Shown here: one piece after another, positions 8,036-16,624 of the stretch | Layout of the letters: each line of letters opens with the position of its first letter | Numbering within the stretch: position 1 is the first letter of the stretch | Source of the DNA: Krumholzibacterium sp965370495 | GTDB lineage: Bacteria > Krumholzibacteriota > Krumholzibacteriia > Krumholzibacteriales > Krumholzibacteriaceae | Length of the DNA stretch: 56,366 bases | Direction of reading: 5' to 3' | Assembly (NCBI GenBank): GCA_965370495.1 | Contig: CBDUUV010000001.1 | Span: forward strand, 1 to 56,366 | The notes under the pieces: model-generated | Database searches by the model: none | Seen by the model: only the letters and a program-made list of their open reading frames with translations | What the model was told of the DNA's origin: nothing | Translations under genes and position numbers: made by a program

Positions 8036-10093
8036 ATGCGGATTTTTTCACGCAGACTTTTGATGTTTTCGATGGTTTGTACACTCTTTTTCCAGGTTTC
8101 GATATTTGCGGCTGACAAAAAACCTGTTTCTGCCACCGACCTGTGGAATATAAAAAGGCTGGGTTCATTAAAACTCTCGCCGTGTGGCAAGATAGCGGCT
8201 GTTATCGTAACTGAATATGATATCGATGAAAACAAGGGGCAGGGAGACATCTGGCTTGTAGATTCCGATGGTTCAAGGTGCAGGCGTTTTACGACCGGAG
8301 AATCGACCGAGAATTCCCCTGCCTGGAGTCCATGCGGCAGGAAGATGGCGTTTACGGCCAGGAGAGAAGGGGAAAAAGCGCAGCTGCACATCATCTCTCT
8401 CGATGGGGGTGAAGCGGTCGAGCTGACGAGTATGCCACTGGGTGTATACGATCCGAAATGGCTTCCCGGCGGCAACGGAATAGTTTTTGTATCACAGGTT
8501 ATCCCCGGGTATGAAGGGGCTCTCGATTCGATGAGGGTCGAAATTGAACGACGGAAAAACAGCAGGATTACAGCGAAGGTCACAGAAGACAGGTTTTACA
8601 GATACTGGGATCACTGGCTGACCGATGGATATGTGAGCCATCTTTTTCTTATAGATCTCGATACAAAAGAGGTCACGGACCTTATGCCCGGATGGGGCAG
8701 GCTGACAGGGTCGTCGACCGGCATAGAGTATAATATTTCTCCGGAAGGAACCGAGATCGCGTTTACGGCGTTTCGGGACGGGTCTCCATATGATGCACTT
8801 GAAAGCGATATTTATCTGCTGGATATGGAAAACCCCGGAAAGGTCCGGAACCTGACCGCAGATAATCCGGCCGATGATTTTTCTCCATACTACACGCCTG
8901 ATGGCAAATACATTCTTTACGGCAGGCAGAAGATCGTGGGGTTCTATGGTGACCGTGTAAGATTGGTGCGTTACAACAGGAAAACGGATGGGAAAAAGCT
9001 GTTGACGGAGGGGTTCGATCGATCGCCATCCGGCTGGACAGTCGGCAAAAAGGGCAGGACGGTATATTTCAATGCGGCGGACCGGGCGATGGTATCCCTG
9101 TTTTCCGTCGGGATCGACGGAGGTGGAGTAAAAGAGATATATCGTGGCGGCACGAACAGGTCGGTTGATCTTTTGCCTGATGGCAGCCTGATCTTTATGC
9201 ATCAAAGCAATTGTGAACCGGACAGGGTCTGTACGGTGAGGTGTGATGGAAAAGGATTCAGAAAGTTGACGTCTTTCAATGATGAATTGCTTGGCCGGCT
9301 CGAAATGGGACGTTTCGAGGATGTCTGGTTCAAGGGAGCCGATGGGCAAGATGTGCAGATGTTTATCCTTTACCCCCCGGGGTTCGACCCCGGAAAAAAA
9401 TGGCCCCTCCTGGTTCTCGTGCATGGTGGGCCTCATGGGACTTTCGGCGATAATTTTCATCCGAGATGGAATACGCAGGTATTCGCCGCTCCGGGGTACG
9501 TCACGGCGATGGTCAATTTTCATGGTTCTTCAAGTTTCGGCCAGGAATTCACAGATGCCATAACCGGTGAGCACGGCAGGAAGCCGCTCATCGATGTGAT
9601 GAATGCTGTCGATTTTATCCTTGAGATGGGATTTGTAGACAAGAACAGAATGGCTGTCGCGGGCGGAAGTTACGGTGGGTACCTGGTAAGCTGGATCGGT
9701 GCCAGTACAGACAGGTTCGCGTGCCTTATCAATCATGCCGGTGTTTTCGACCTGTGCGCCCAGTTCGGGTCTGATGTGACTGCGGGCAGGTCGAGAGCCT
9801 ATGGAGGAACAGTATGGGAAAACCTGGAGGATGTGATCAGGTGGAGCCCCGCGCACAACATGGAAGATTATGTAACGCCAACCCTGATAATTCATGGGGA
9901 AAAAGATTACAGGGTGCCGGTTGGAAACGCCCTCGAAGCTTATGGCATATTGAAGGCGAAGGGTGTTCCCGCGCGAATGGTATATTTCCCGGATGAAAAT
10001 CACTGGGTATTGAAGGCACAGAATTCGATTTTCTGGTATGGGGAGTTCCATGCCTGGCTCGATCGATGGATCGGAGCCGGGCCCGGAGATTGA
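8036..10093 (+). CDS. S9 family prolyl-oligopeptidase-like serine peptidase
   Basis: A 685-residue secreted peptidase. Residues 1-25 are a signal peptide ending near IFAADKK. Residues 40-420 form a beta-propeller with WD40-like PD40 blades (SPAWSPCGRKMAF, ISPEGTEIAFTA, SPYYTPDGKYILY). The C-terminal alpha/beta-hydrolase has the nucleophile motif GGSYGGY, an acid in HGEKDYRVP and the histidine in PDENHWV. Relatives are dipeptidyl aminopeptidases and acylaminoacyl peptidases, acting on short peptides that fit the propeller. ATG 8036 has AAGGAG eight bases upstream. The signal peptide places it in the periplasm or outside the cell, consistent with feeding on peptides together with the neighbouring GGT. 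Confidence 0.92.
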   Translation: MRIFSRRLLMFSMVCTLFFQVSIFAADKKPVSATDLWNIKRLGSLKLSPCGKIAAVIVTEYDIDENKGQGDIWLVDSDGSRCRRFTTGESTENSPAWSPCGRKMAFTARREGEKAQLHIISLDGGEAVELTSMPLGVYDPKWLPGGNGIVFVSQVIPGYEGALDSMRVEIERRKNSRITAKVTEDRFYRYWDHWLTDGYVSHLFLIDLDTKEVTDLMPGWGRLTGSSTGIEYNISPEGTEIAFTAFRDGSPYDALESDIYLLDMENPGKVRNLTADNPADDFSPYYTPDGKYILYGRQKIVGFYGDRVRLVRYNRKTDGKKLLTEGFDRSPSGWTVGKKGRTVYFNAADRAMVSLFSVGIDGGGVKEIYRGGTNRSVDLLPDGSLIFMHQSNCEPDRVCTVRCDGKGFRKLTSFNDELLGRLEMGRFEDVWFKGADGQDVQMFILYPPGFDPGKKWPLLVLVHGGPHGTFGDNFHPRWNTQVFAAPGYVTAMVNFHGSSSFGQEFTDAITGEHGRKPLIDVMNAVDFILEMGFVDKNRMAVAGGSYGGYLVSWIGASTDRFACLINHAGVFDLCAQFGSDVTAGRSRAYGGTVWENLEDVIRWSPAHNMEDYVTPTLIIHGEKDYRVPVGNALEAYGILKAKGVPARMVYFPDENHWVLKAQNSIFWYGEFHAWLDRWIGAGPGD

Positions 10094-10095
10094 TC

Positions 10096-10118
10096 TTTCC
10101 AAACATTGATATTGGAAA
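10096..10118. repeat. Short inverted repeat between S9 peptidase and ggt
   Basis: TTTCCAA and TTGGAAA form a perfect 7-bp inverted repeat with a nine-base spacer. It lies right after the peptidase stop codon and 28 bases before the GGT start. It could be a weak hairpin or an operator; no T run follows, so it is not called a terminator. Confidence 0.3.
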
Positions 10119-10145
10119 ATGTATCGTATGGAGGGAGAGGTTGCG

Positions 10146-11879
10146 ATGAATATCTTTCCAGGGCTGTTCCGAGCACTGGTTTTAGTGCCTGTAATTGTTT
10201 TATTCCTTGTGTTCGTGATGACTCCGGAAGGCTCTCGCGCGTATGACAGGGTGAGCGGAAGAATGGGCGCGTCGAGATCCGAAGTAACATGCAGGCACGG
10301 GATTGTATGTGCCGCTCAACCGCTGGCTGTACAGATCGGTGTCGAGATTCTGAAAAAGGGTGGAAGCGCGGTGGATGCTGCTATAGCCGTCAACGCTGCC
10401 CTCGGCTTGATGGAACCTGTGTCAAGTGGCGTTGGGGGAGACCTTTTCGCAATAGTCTGGGATGCGAAGACCGGCAGGTTATATGGACTCAACGCAAGCG
10501 GGCGCAGCCCATATCTGCTTGATATTGAAGAAGTGAAAAAACAGGGATACTCGGCCATTCCCTATACCGGGATGCTTCCACAGACAGTACCCGGGTGTGT
10601 CGACGGATGGTTTGAACTGCACGGGAGGTTTGGTCACCTTACGATGGAACAGATCCTTGCTCCCGCTATCAGGTATGCCGAAGAAGGATTTCCCGTAACG
10701 GAGGTCATTGCGCACTACTGGAAGCTCGGAGGTATGAGGCTGGCAAAGGAACCCAACTTTGCGTTTACCTACCTTCCGGGAGGCAGGGCGCCCGCGAAAG
10801 GGGAGATATTCAGGAATCAGGACCTTGCGAATACTTATCGCCTGATCGCGAAGAAAGGCAGGGATGTCTTTTACCGTGGAGAGATCGCGAAAACAATAGA
10901 TGAATTCAGCCGCAAAAAGGGGGGCTATCTGAGACTCAGGGACCTGGAGGAACACACATCCACCTGGGTTGAGCCTGTCAGCGCCTGTTATCGTGGTTAT
11001 GATGTGTGGGAGCTGCCTCCGAATGGACAGGGGATAGCCGTGCTGCAAATCCTTAACATCCTCGAAGGATACGATATTTCCTCTATCGGGTACGGATCAT
11101 CAGAATATCTTCACCTTCTTGTGGAGGCGAAGAAACTGGCTTTTGAGGACAGGGCACGTTTTTATGCCGACCCGGAATTCGCAGAAATCCCTGTCGACAA
11201 ACTTATATCAAAAGAGTACGCGGCCAGGCGCCGGGAGCTTATCAGGATGGACAGCGTGCTCAGAAAGATTCCTTCAGGCGATCCGATCCTCGACAGCGGA
11301 GAAACTACATATATAGTTATTGCGGACAAGGACAGGAATTTTGTTTCTTTGATACAGAGCAACTATGCCGGGTTCGGTTCGGGGCCGGTACCGGATGGGC
11401 TTGGGTTTTGTCTGCAGGATCGCGGAGCGTTGTTCAACCTCGATCCTGGCCATCCGAACTCGCTTCAGCCGCATAAAAGGCCGTTTCACACCATTATTCC
11501 CGCCATGGTTACAAGGCAGGGAAAGCCGGTCTTCGCATTTGGGGTAATGGGTGGTTCAATGCAGCCGCAGGGGCATGTGCAGGTGCTCTGCAATATAATC
11601 GATTTCGGCATGGGTATCCAGGAGGCGGGCGACGCGCCACGAATCAGGCATTACGGGTCATCTCAGCCAACCGGGAAGGTGATGACTGATGGAGGAAAGC
11701 TGGCCTTCGAGTCGGGCTTCGATCCGGCAGTAATCCGTGCTCTCCTCGACAAGGGGCATGTTATTGTAAAGGAATCAGGCGGGTTTGGTGGTTACCAGGG
11801 CATCTGGTGGGACCATGAGAACGATGTCCTCATCGGTGGTTCGGAGTCGAGAAAAGATGGTTGCGCGGCGGGGTATTGA
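10146..11879 (+). CDS. ggt: Gamma-glutamyltransferase family protein
   Basis: A 577-residue Ntn-hydrolase made as a precursor that cleaves itself before the catalytic threonine. An N-terminal hydrophobic segment (FRALVLVPVIVLFLVFVM) exports or anchors it. GGSAVDAAIAVNAALGL and EPVSSGVGGDLFAIV are family blocks. The nucleophile Thr387 lies in ETTYIVIADKD, where the usual TTH is TTY. GGSMQPQGHVQVL is the typical late motif. It transfers or hydrolyses the gamma-glutamyl group of glutathione and related peptides. The start ATG 10146 follows GGAGAGG; an upstream ATG at 10119 is less likely. It is 52 bases after the S9 peptidase and 16 bases before the IscU-like gene, so it is probably in one operon. 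Confidence 0.9.
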   Translation: MNIFPGLFRALVLVPVIVLFLVFVMTPEGSRAYDRVSGRMGASRSEVTCRHGIVCAAQPLAVQIGVEILKKGGSAVDAAIAVNAALGLMEPVSSGVGGDLFAIVWDAKTGRLYGLNASGRSPYLLDIEEVKKQGYSAIPYTGMLPQTVPGCVDGWFELHGRFGHLTMEQILAPAIRYAEEGFPVTEVIAHYWKLGGMRLAKEPNFAFTYLPGGRAPAKGEIFRNQDLANTYRLIAKKGRDVFYRGEIAKTIDEFSRKKGGYLRLRDLEEHTSTWVEPVSACYRGYDVWELPPNGQGIAVLQILNILEGYDISSIGYGSSEYLHLLVEAKKLAFEDRARFYADPEFAEIPVDKLISKEYAARRRELIRMDSVLRKIPSGDPILDSGETTYIVIADKDRNFVSLIQSNYAGFGSGPVPDGLGFCLQDRGALFNLDPGHPNSLQPHKRPFHTIIPAMVTRQGKPVFAFGVMGGSMQPQGHVQVLCNIIDFGMGIQEAGDAPRIRHYGSSQPTGKVMTDGGKLAFESGFDPAVIRALLDKGHVIVKESGGFGGYQGIWWDHENDVLIGGSESRKDGCAAGY

Positions 11880-11895
11880 CAGTTGGAATGGAAGT

Positions 11896-12294
11896 ATGGG
11901 TGTGGAATTTGTAGATTCCAGGTTTTTTGACCATTTCATGGATCCCAGGAATGTGGGAACCATCAAGGATCCTGATGGTGCCGGTATGGGTGGGGACCCG
12001 TCGTGCGGGGACTGGCTTCTTGTCTCTATCAGGGTTGATGGCGATACGATCGCTGACATCAGGTTTCAGTGCAGAGGATGTTCGTCTGCCATTGTGACTT
12101 CAAGCGCTATGACGGAAATGGCAAAGGGCAGGACAATCGAGGAAGCCATGGCCATAACCGCAAAGATGATCGAGGACGAGGTCGGCGGGCTTTCCGATGA
12201 AAAACGGCACTGTTCCCTGTTGGGCGCGACGGCTCTTCATTCCGCTATCGATGATTATCTCTCCAGAAAATCGAAGAAGGGCGACCCCGGATGA
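11896..12294 (+). CDS. IscU/NifU N-terminal-type Fe-S cluster scaffold
   Basis: A 132-residue single-domain scaffold protein. It starts HFMDPRNVG-like, as in IscU and NifU, and has the three conserved cysteines in GDPSCGDW, FQCRGCSSAI and KRHCSLLG; the Asp in the first motif is the usual release residue. No C-terminal NifU thioredoxin-like domain is present. It lacks a neighbouring iscS, iscA or hscBA gene. Start ATG 11896 follows GGAATGGAAG; GTG 11902 is an alternative. The position 16 bases after ggt suggests co-transcription, although the functional link to GGT is not obvious; cysteine supply from glutathione breakdown is one possibility. Confidence 0.88.
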   Translation: MGVEFVDSRFFDHFMDPRNVGTIKDPDGAGMGGDPSCGDWLLVSIRVDGDTIADIRFQCRGCSSAIVTSSAMTEMAKGRTIEEAMAITAKMIEDEVGGLSDEKRHCSLLGATALHSAIDDYLSRKSKKGDPG

Positions 12295-12338
12295 CGCGTC
12301 CGCGAGCCAGGGCCTGAGATCCATCTGCAGCCGGAATC

Positions 12339-12932
12339 TTACTGTTTTTCGGCAGGGTTTCTGTGCAGTTGGCTGTGAATGTACTGGACGTACAGTTCTG
12401 TTTCGGGTCTTTTCGTGATCCGCCTTATCGTAATAGACATGCCAGGCCCTTTGAGCCAGTAGGTCTTGTATGCCATCTCCCTGGTTCCGTCTGGTGAACT
12501 GCTTTTTACGCCATACTTCTTTTCCAGTTTGTCTTTCAGGGCCATCAGTCCGATTACGTTATTCTGCCTGTAATAGATCACGATTTCCATGAGCCGGCCA
12601 TCAAGGAATGCGAGGCGCGCATGATCGATTTCGCGAGAACCGTCAGGAAGACGGGAAAATTCGTACAATTCCCCCCTGTTTTTGACGCGTTGATCACTAA
12701 CCTCTTTCCATGTTGCCTTGTACTGGACACGTTCGAACAGGTCTTCCATTTTTTCACCGAGGAAAAACCCATGGATTTCCTCGGCAAGAATGGTGATATC
12801 ATCACTGCTGCCTGTTCCGGAACAGGCAGCAGTGATCAGGATCACGAGAAAGAACCCGATGGAACGGCTGAGCTTCATGCCAGATCCGGGAGCCGGCATG
12901 ATGCCTGGATTTTTTCGCCTGGCGGAAGACAT
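12339..12932 (-). CDS. Lipoprotein of unknown function
   Basis: I do not recognise the family. The 197-residue product has a hydrophobic signal ending in the lipobox ITAAC, so it should be a lipid-anchored periplasmic protein after an unusually long, basic N-region. The mature part is small, mixed alpha/beta in look, with many charged residues and no cysteine besides the anchor. ATG 12932 has GGAGG nine bases upstream, inside the end of the POT transporter gene. A shorter start at 12878 gives a more usual signal peptide but a poorer ribosome site. The four-base gap to the transporter gene indicates co-transcription. Confidence 0.75.
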   Translation of the reverse strand: MSSARRKNPGIMPAPGSGMKLSRSIGFFLVILITAACSGTGSSDDITILAEEIHGFFLGEKMEDLFERVQYKATWKEVSDQRVKNRGELYEFSRLPDGSREIDHARLAFLDGRLMEIVIYYRQNNVIGLMALKDKLEKKYGVKSSSPDGTREMAYKTYWLKGPGMSITIRRITKRPETELYVQYIHSQLHRNPAEKQ

Positions 12933-12936
12933 CCGA

Positions 12937-14475
12937 TCAGCCCTCCTGGCCGGCTGTTTCGTCTTTGTTCTTCAGCAAAGTATAGAGCCCCCCGATACCG
13001 ATCAGGGCCATGATGGCCGACTGGATCCATGTCTTCGGGGGAACACCACCCTTTGTCGCGTTGACGAAAAAGATCATTCCGACGGAAAGTAAAACGAGTA
13101 TGGCATAGATGAATAACATTGTCGTCCGTGCCCTGGCACGTGTTTTGACTGTGTTCTCTCCGAACAACCTGTTATAGATGATAAGCCCGAATGTCGTCAG
13201 AATACCAAGAGCAGCAAAGATCAACCAGAAATTGCGGAGAGTTCCTCCAACACCCGTAAGTTCCCACGGGAAGATTCCCGCTGATACAGCTTTTTCCTTC
13301 AAAGGTGAAAGGATCGCTTTGTACATTTCGCCACCGACATTGGAGCCGACGAGTGACCCGATTACTCCATACAGGAAGGCATATCCCATGTAGGTCGCTT
13401 TCTTTTCCACAGGCGCGACAATACCGATATAGCTGTAATATTTAGGATGACAGGTCATCTCGCCGATCGAGAATACAGCGATCCCGAGTATGAATATCCA
13501 GGCATGTTGTGACATCGCGAGGACGACAAACCCGGCGGAACCGATGAGGATGCCCGCGACCATGGTCGGTAGAGGCTTTATGTTCCTGACAATGAGGTTC
13601 ACAAAGATCTGCAGCAGGACTATCGTACCTGCATTGACGACAGTGACATGTTCTGGCCTGAGGGTGTAATCCATCCCAAGCCTGGCGAAGAACCTGGTGA
13701 TCGGTTCAGGGTTCACGAAATCGCGCAAATACCACAGGACGGAACCAAAGTTCTGGAAATACAGGATCCAGAAACAGGAATATACAAAGATCAGAAGCAT
13801 GAAACGGGCATCAGAAAGGACGGTGAGGGCGCCTGACATTACTTCCTTGAAGTTCTTCTGGCTTTCCGGTTTCGGAGGATCTTTATACAGGAAGGCAGCT
13901 GGAAGCAGCATCAGGGCGCAGTAGATAGAGCTTATTGTAAAGACCCAGCTCCAGGACAGTGAGTCTCTGATATACCCGGCGACCAGTGGAGCGACGAGTG
14001 CGCCCAGGTTGATCATCCAGTAATAGATTCCGAATCCGAATCCGGAATTTTTTTCGTTGGTTGTTCTGGCGATCGTGCCCGAAATTATCGGCTTGAAGAG
14101 GCCGGAGCCGGTGGCCATGACGAGCAGGGATATAAAGATGATTCCATAGGTGTCAACCTGGCCAGCGATGAAATAACCGGTGGCGAGAAGGCTGAATGCC
14201 ACGAGAAGCATTTTTCTGTACCCGTACCTGTCGGCCAGAGCACCTCCCAGTATAGGTATTATGTATGTAACCGCGTAAACGAAGCTCTGAAGAAGCCCGA
14301 CCATGTCTACAGAAAATCCGAGCCCGCCTTCGGCAACTTTGTTGGAAAGGTATATCGCCAGCAAAGCATTAAGCCCATAGTAAGCTCCACGTTCGAACAA
14401 CTCCATCACATTGGCTACCCAGAAGGAACGCGGAAAAGAGCCAACACCGCTTTTCAATTCAGGTGTGTTTTCCAA
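12937..14475 (-). CDS. POT/PTR2 family proton-coupled oligopeptide transporter
   Basis: A 512-residue MFS transporter with about 12-14 membrane segments that imports di- and tripeptides with protons. The motif ELFERGAYYG in the first helix is the conserved ExxER region, followed by GGALADRYGYRKMLL (loop 2-3) and FSIGEMTCHPKYYSY, the PTR2 segment. I chose TTG 14475 because GGAAG lies eight bases upstream and it gives a family-like start just before SFPRSFWVAN. An ATG at 14544 is in frame but has no ribosome site. The downstream lipoprotein gene follows after four bases. The transporter complements the secreted peptidases encoded 3-6 kb away. Confidence 0.92.
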   Translation of the reverse strand: MENTPELKSGVGSFPRSFWVANVMELFERGAYYGLNALLAIYLSNKVAEGGLGFSVDMVGLLQSFVYAVTYIIPILGGALADRYGYRKMLLVAFSLLATGYFIAGQVDTYGIIFISLLVMATGSGLFKPIISGTIARTTNEKNSGFGFGIYYWMINLGALVAPLVAGYIRDSLSWSWVFTISSIYCALMLLPAAFLYKDPPKPESQKNFKEVMSGALTVLSDARFMLLIFVYSCFWILYFQNFGSVLWYLRDFVNPEPITRFFARLGMDYTLRPEHVTVVNAGTIVLLQIFVNLIVRNIKPLPTMVAGILIGSAGFVVLAMSQHAWIFILGIAVFSIGEMTCHPKYYSYIGIVAPVEKKATYMGYAFLYGVIGSLVGSNVGGEMYKAILSPLKEKAVSAGIFPWELTGVGGTLRNFWLIFAALGILTTFGLIIYNRLFGENTVKTRARARTTMLFIYAILVLLSVGMIFFVNATKGGVPPKTWIQSAIMALIGIGGLYTLLKNKDETAGQEG

Positions 14476-14626
14476 TTTGACAACTTCCTTTCCAAGGTTC
14501 AAGAAATCGGCAAAAACTTCACTCTGTCCATATCGGCCTGGCATGAGTGTTGGCCGACAGCGAAAGCGCGTGGCCAGAGATATTGTTGAATATGGAATCT
14601 AACAAAAATATCGAGGTTGCGGTATA

Positions 14627-14657
14627 GAAAAATTGCCCGGCGGGGTTTGCCGGGCAG
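14627..14657 (-). terminator. Intrinsic terminator after the FHA gene
   Basis: On the minus strand GCCCGGC-AAACCCC-GCCGGGC forms a perfect 7-bp hairpin followed by AATTTTTC. It lies about 45 bases after the FHA stop codon. Confidence 0.85.
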
Positions 14658-14702
14658 AAACAAGGGTCGGCTTCCGGTTTTTCATTATGCAATGGGGGGG
14701 GA

Positions 14703-15077
14703 TCAGCAGTAGAACTTCATCTTGAAATTTCCTATTTCTATCACGTCTCCATTTTTCAGTTTTATGCGATGGATCTCTTTTCCCTGGATACTTGTGCCGT
14801 GGCGGCTGTTGAGGTCCTCGATGATATACAAATCCCCCGTTTTTGTTATATAGGCGTGTTCAGGCGAAACGAATGCGTGGTCAAGGCAAACATCGCAATT
14901 TATGTCACTGCCAAAAGATGTCCGGTTTTTTTTCAGGGCGATTTCAAGGCCGGCAAAACAGCCGTTTGTCATAACGATTTTTGCCCTGTTTTTTTCCCCG
15001 GATCTTTTCTTTTTGCGTTTTGTTTTGTTGTTTTTTAAGCCGATATTATTTTTAGCGTATTTTCTTTCGGTTGTCAT
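14703..15077 (-). CDS. Small FHA-domain protein
   Basis: A 124-residue soluble protein. Residues 1-33 are a very basic segment rich in Lys and Asn. Residues 34-124 form a forkhead-associated domain, a phosphothreonine-binding fold, with FGSDINCDVCL, VSPEHAYI and LNSRHGTSIQG matching the GR, SxxH and NG-type motifs; the usual GR is GS here. ATG 15077 follows GGAAGG. It lies about 115 bases after prsR, has its own sigma-54-type promoter and ends in a clear terminator, so it is probably a separate unit in the PrsR regulon. The kinase partner is not in the window. Confidence 0.85.
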   Translation of the reverse strand: MTTERKYAKNNIGLKNNKTKRKKKRSGEKNRAKIVMTNGCFAGLEIALKKNRTSFGSDINCDVCLDHAFVSPEHAYITKTGDLYIIEDLNSRHGTSIQGKEIHRIKLKNGDVIEIGNFKMKFYC

Positions 15078-15141
15078 CTGTCACCTTCCATCGATGAAGC
15101 ACAAGCCACTTTTTGTCGATCGGTGTCAAGTGGCGTATTAC

Positions 15142-15156
15142 GCAAAAACTATACCA
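15142..15156 (-). promoter_or_regulatory. Sigma-54 (-24/-12) promoter of the FHA gene
   Basis: The minus strand reads TGGTATAGTTTTTGC, that is GG-N10-GC with a TTGC -12 element. The -24 box deviates from TGGCAC at one important base. Start of transcription is predicted near 15131, about 53 bases before the FHA ATG. Confidence 0.6.
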
Positions 15157-15193
15157 TGATCCAGAAAGGTTGGTTTTTGTGCGGGTTTCCCCG

Positions 15194-16624
15194 TCACTTT
15201 TTCTTTTTGGGGGGTCTGAAATTTTCCGGGGTGATATTGTGTTTTTTCATCAGGTCATGCAATGTGGGACGGCTTACTTCGAGTTCCTGGGCGGCAGCAG
15301 AGACATTGCCTGAAAGCCTTAGAAGCGCATCTGTTACCATGCGTTGTTCCAGGTCGCCGCGGGCTTCCTTGAGAGTCACAGTTTCACCAGCCCGAAAAGA
15401 TGGCAGGGAGGCAAAGCCGCGGTTTTTATCCGCCGAAGGGCTGTCAATGGCAGACAGGTCCAGATCCGCAGGTTGAATGATCTTTCCCTGCGACATTATC
15501 ACCGCTCTTTTAATCCTGTTTTCAAGTTCGCGTATATTTCCGGGCCAGGCATAGGAATAGATGGCGTCACGGGACGACGGGCTGAATGCCAGGACATTTT
15601 TCGAGAATTCAGAACTGTAATAATGAAGAAAATGCATCGCGAGAAGGAGACTATCCTGCCCACGCTCACGGAGAGGGGGAAGGGAGATGCTTATCGTGTT
15701 TATTCTGTAATAGAGATCCTCCCTGAAAGTTTTTTCTTCTATCATCTTCGCGAGGTCTCTGTTCGTAGCGGCTATGATACGCAGATCCAGCTGTATCTGC
15801 CTGCGGCCGCCTACCCTTTCGATGATATGATCCTGGAGAAATCGCAGGATCTTCACCTGGAGCGCCAACGGGAGTTCACCGATCTCATCGAGGAAGATAG
15901 TGCCTCCATCGGCGATCTCGAATTTGCCCGGTTTTGACGATACAGCGCCGGTAAAACTTCCCTTTTCGTGCCCGAACAGTTCGCTTTCGAGCAGGTTTTC
16001 CGGAATAGCGCCGCAGTTGATTGGAATAAATGGCTTGTTGCGCCGTGAACTCCTGTTGTGAATCGCTGTAGATATAAGTTCTTTCCCTGTTCCGCTTTCG
16101 CCTGCCACGAGAACCGAGACATCGGTCGGCGCGATCTTTTTGATTGTATTGAATATGTCGAGCATCGTGTCAGACATGGAAATAATATTCTCGAATTCAT
16201 GGCCTCTGCCTGTTTTTGCCCTGAGTTTCGAGATCGTTGCCTCGAGGGAATGGATATAAGACGCGCGGTTCAGGATTACTCGGAGCTCGTCGATATTAAC
16301 AGGTTTGGAGTAGAAATCGACCGCTCCCGATGCCAGTGCTTTCAATGCGTTTTCCCTGTCGTCGTGGCCGGTTATCACGATAACTTTGATATGGGGGTCT
16401 ATCAGGAGGACGGTTTCGAGTACCTGGAAACCTTCGAGGATTTCCGGGTCGCCTGCCAGGGAAAGGTCGAGTATCATAAGGGCCGGCGATTTGGATTTGA
16501 CGGATGTAATCGCTTCTTCAGCCGTCTGTGCCTTTATGATCCTGTATTCTTTCTTAAAAGCCCATTCGAGTTGCTTCAGAATGGCTTCCTCATCGTCGAC
16601 TATCAGGACTGTCGTTGATGCCAA
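15194..16624 (-). CDS. prsR: PEP-CTERM-box response regulator, sigma-54 activator PrsR
   Basis: A 476-residue NtrC-type activator. The receiver domain (1-120) has the acidic pair in IVDDEEAIL, phosphoacceptor Asp53 in MILDLS and Lys107 in FYSKPVN. The AAA+ domain has Walker A GESGTGKE (175-182), the sigma-54 contact loop GSFTGA (222-227) and Walker B TIFLDEIGE. The C-terminus holds a Fis-type helix-turn-helix (NVSAAAQELEVSRPTLHDL). This matches the PrsR family found only with exosortase systems. TTG 16624 is the start, with AAAGGA before it, overlapping prsK by 22 bases. It probably activates the -24/-12 promoters before the PEP-CTERM gene and the exosortase operon. Confidence 0.95.
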   Translation of the reverse strand: MASTTVLIVDDEEAILKQLEWAFKKEYRIIKAQTAEEAITSVKSKSPALMILDLSLAGDPEILEGFQVLETVLLIDPHIKVIVITGHDDRENALKALASGAVDFYSKPVNIDELRVILNRASYIHSLEATISKLRAKTGRGHEFENIISMSDTMLDIFNTIKKIAPTDVSVLVAGESGTGKELISTAIHNRSSRRNKPFIPINCGAIPENLLESELFGHEKGSFTGAVSSKPGKFEIADGGTIFLDEIGELPLALQVKILRFLQDHIIERVGGRRQIQLDLRIIAATNRDLAKMIEEKTFREDLYYRINTISISLPPLRERGQDSLLLAMHFLHYYSSEFSKNVLAFSPSSRDAIYSYAWPGNIRELENRIKRAVIMSQGKIIQPADLDLSAIDSPSADKNRGFASLPSFRAGETVTLKEARGDLEQRMVTDALLRLSGNVSAAAQELEVSRPTLHDLMKKHNITPENFRPPKKKK

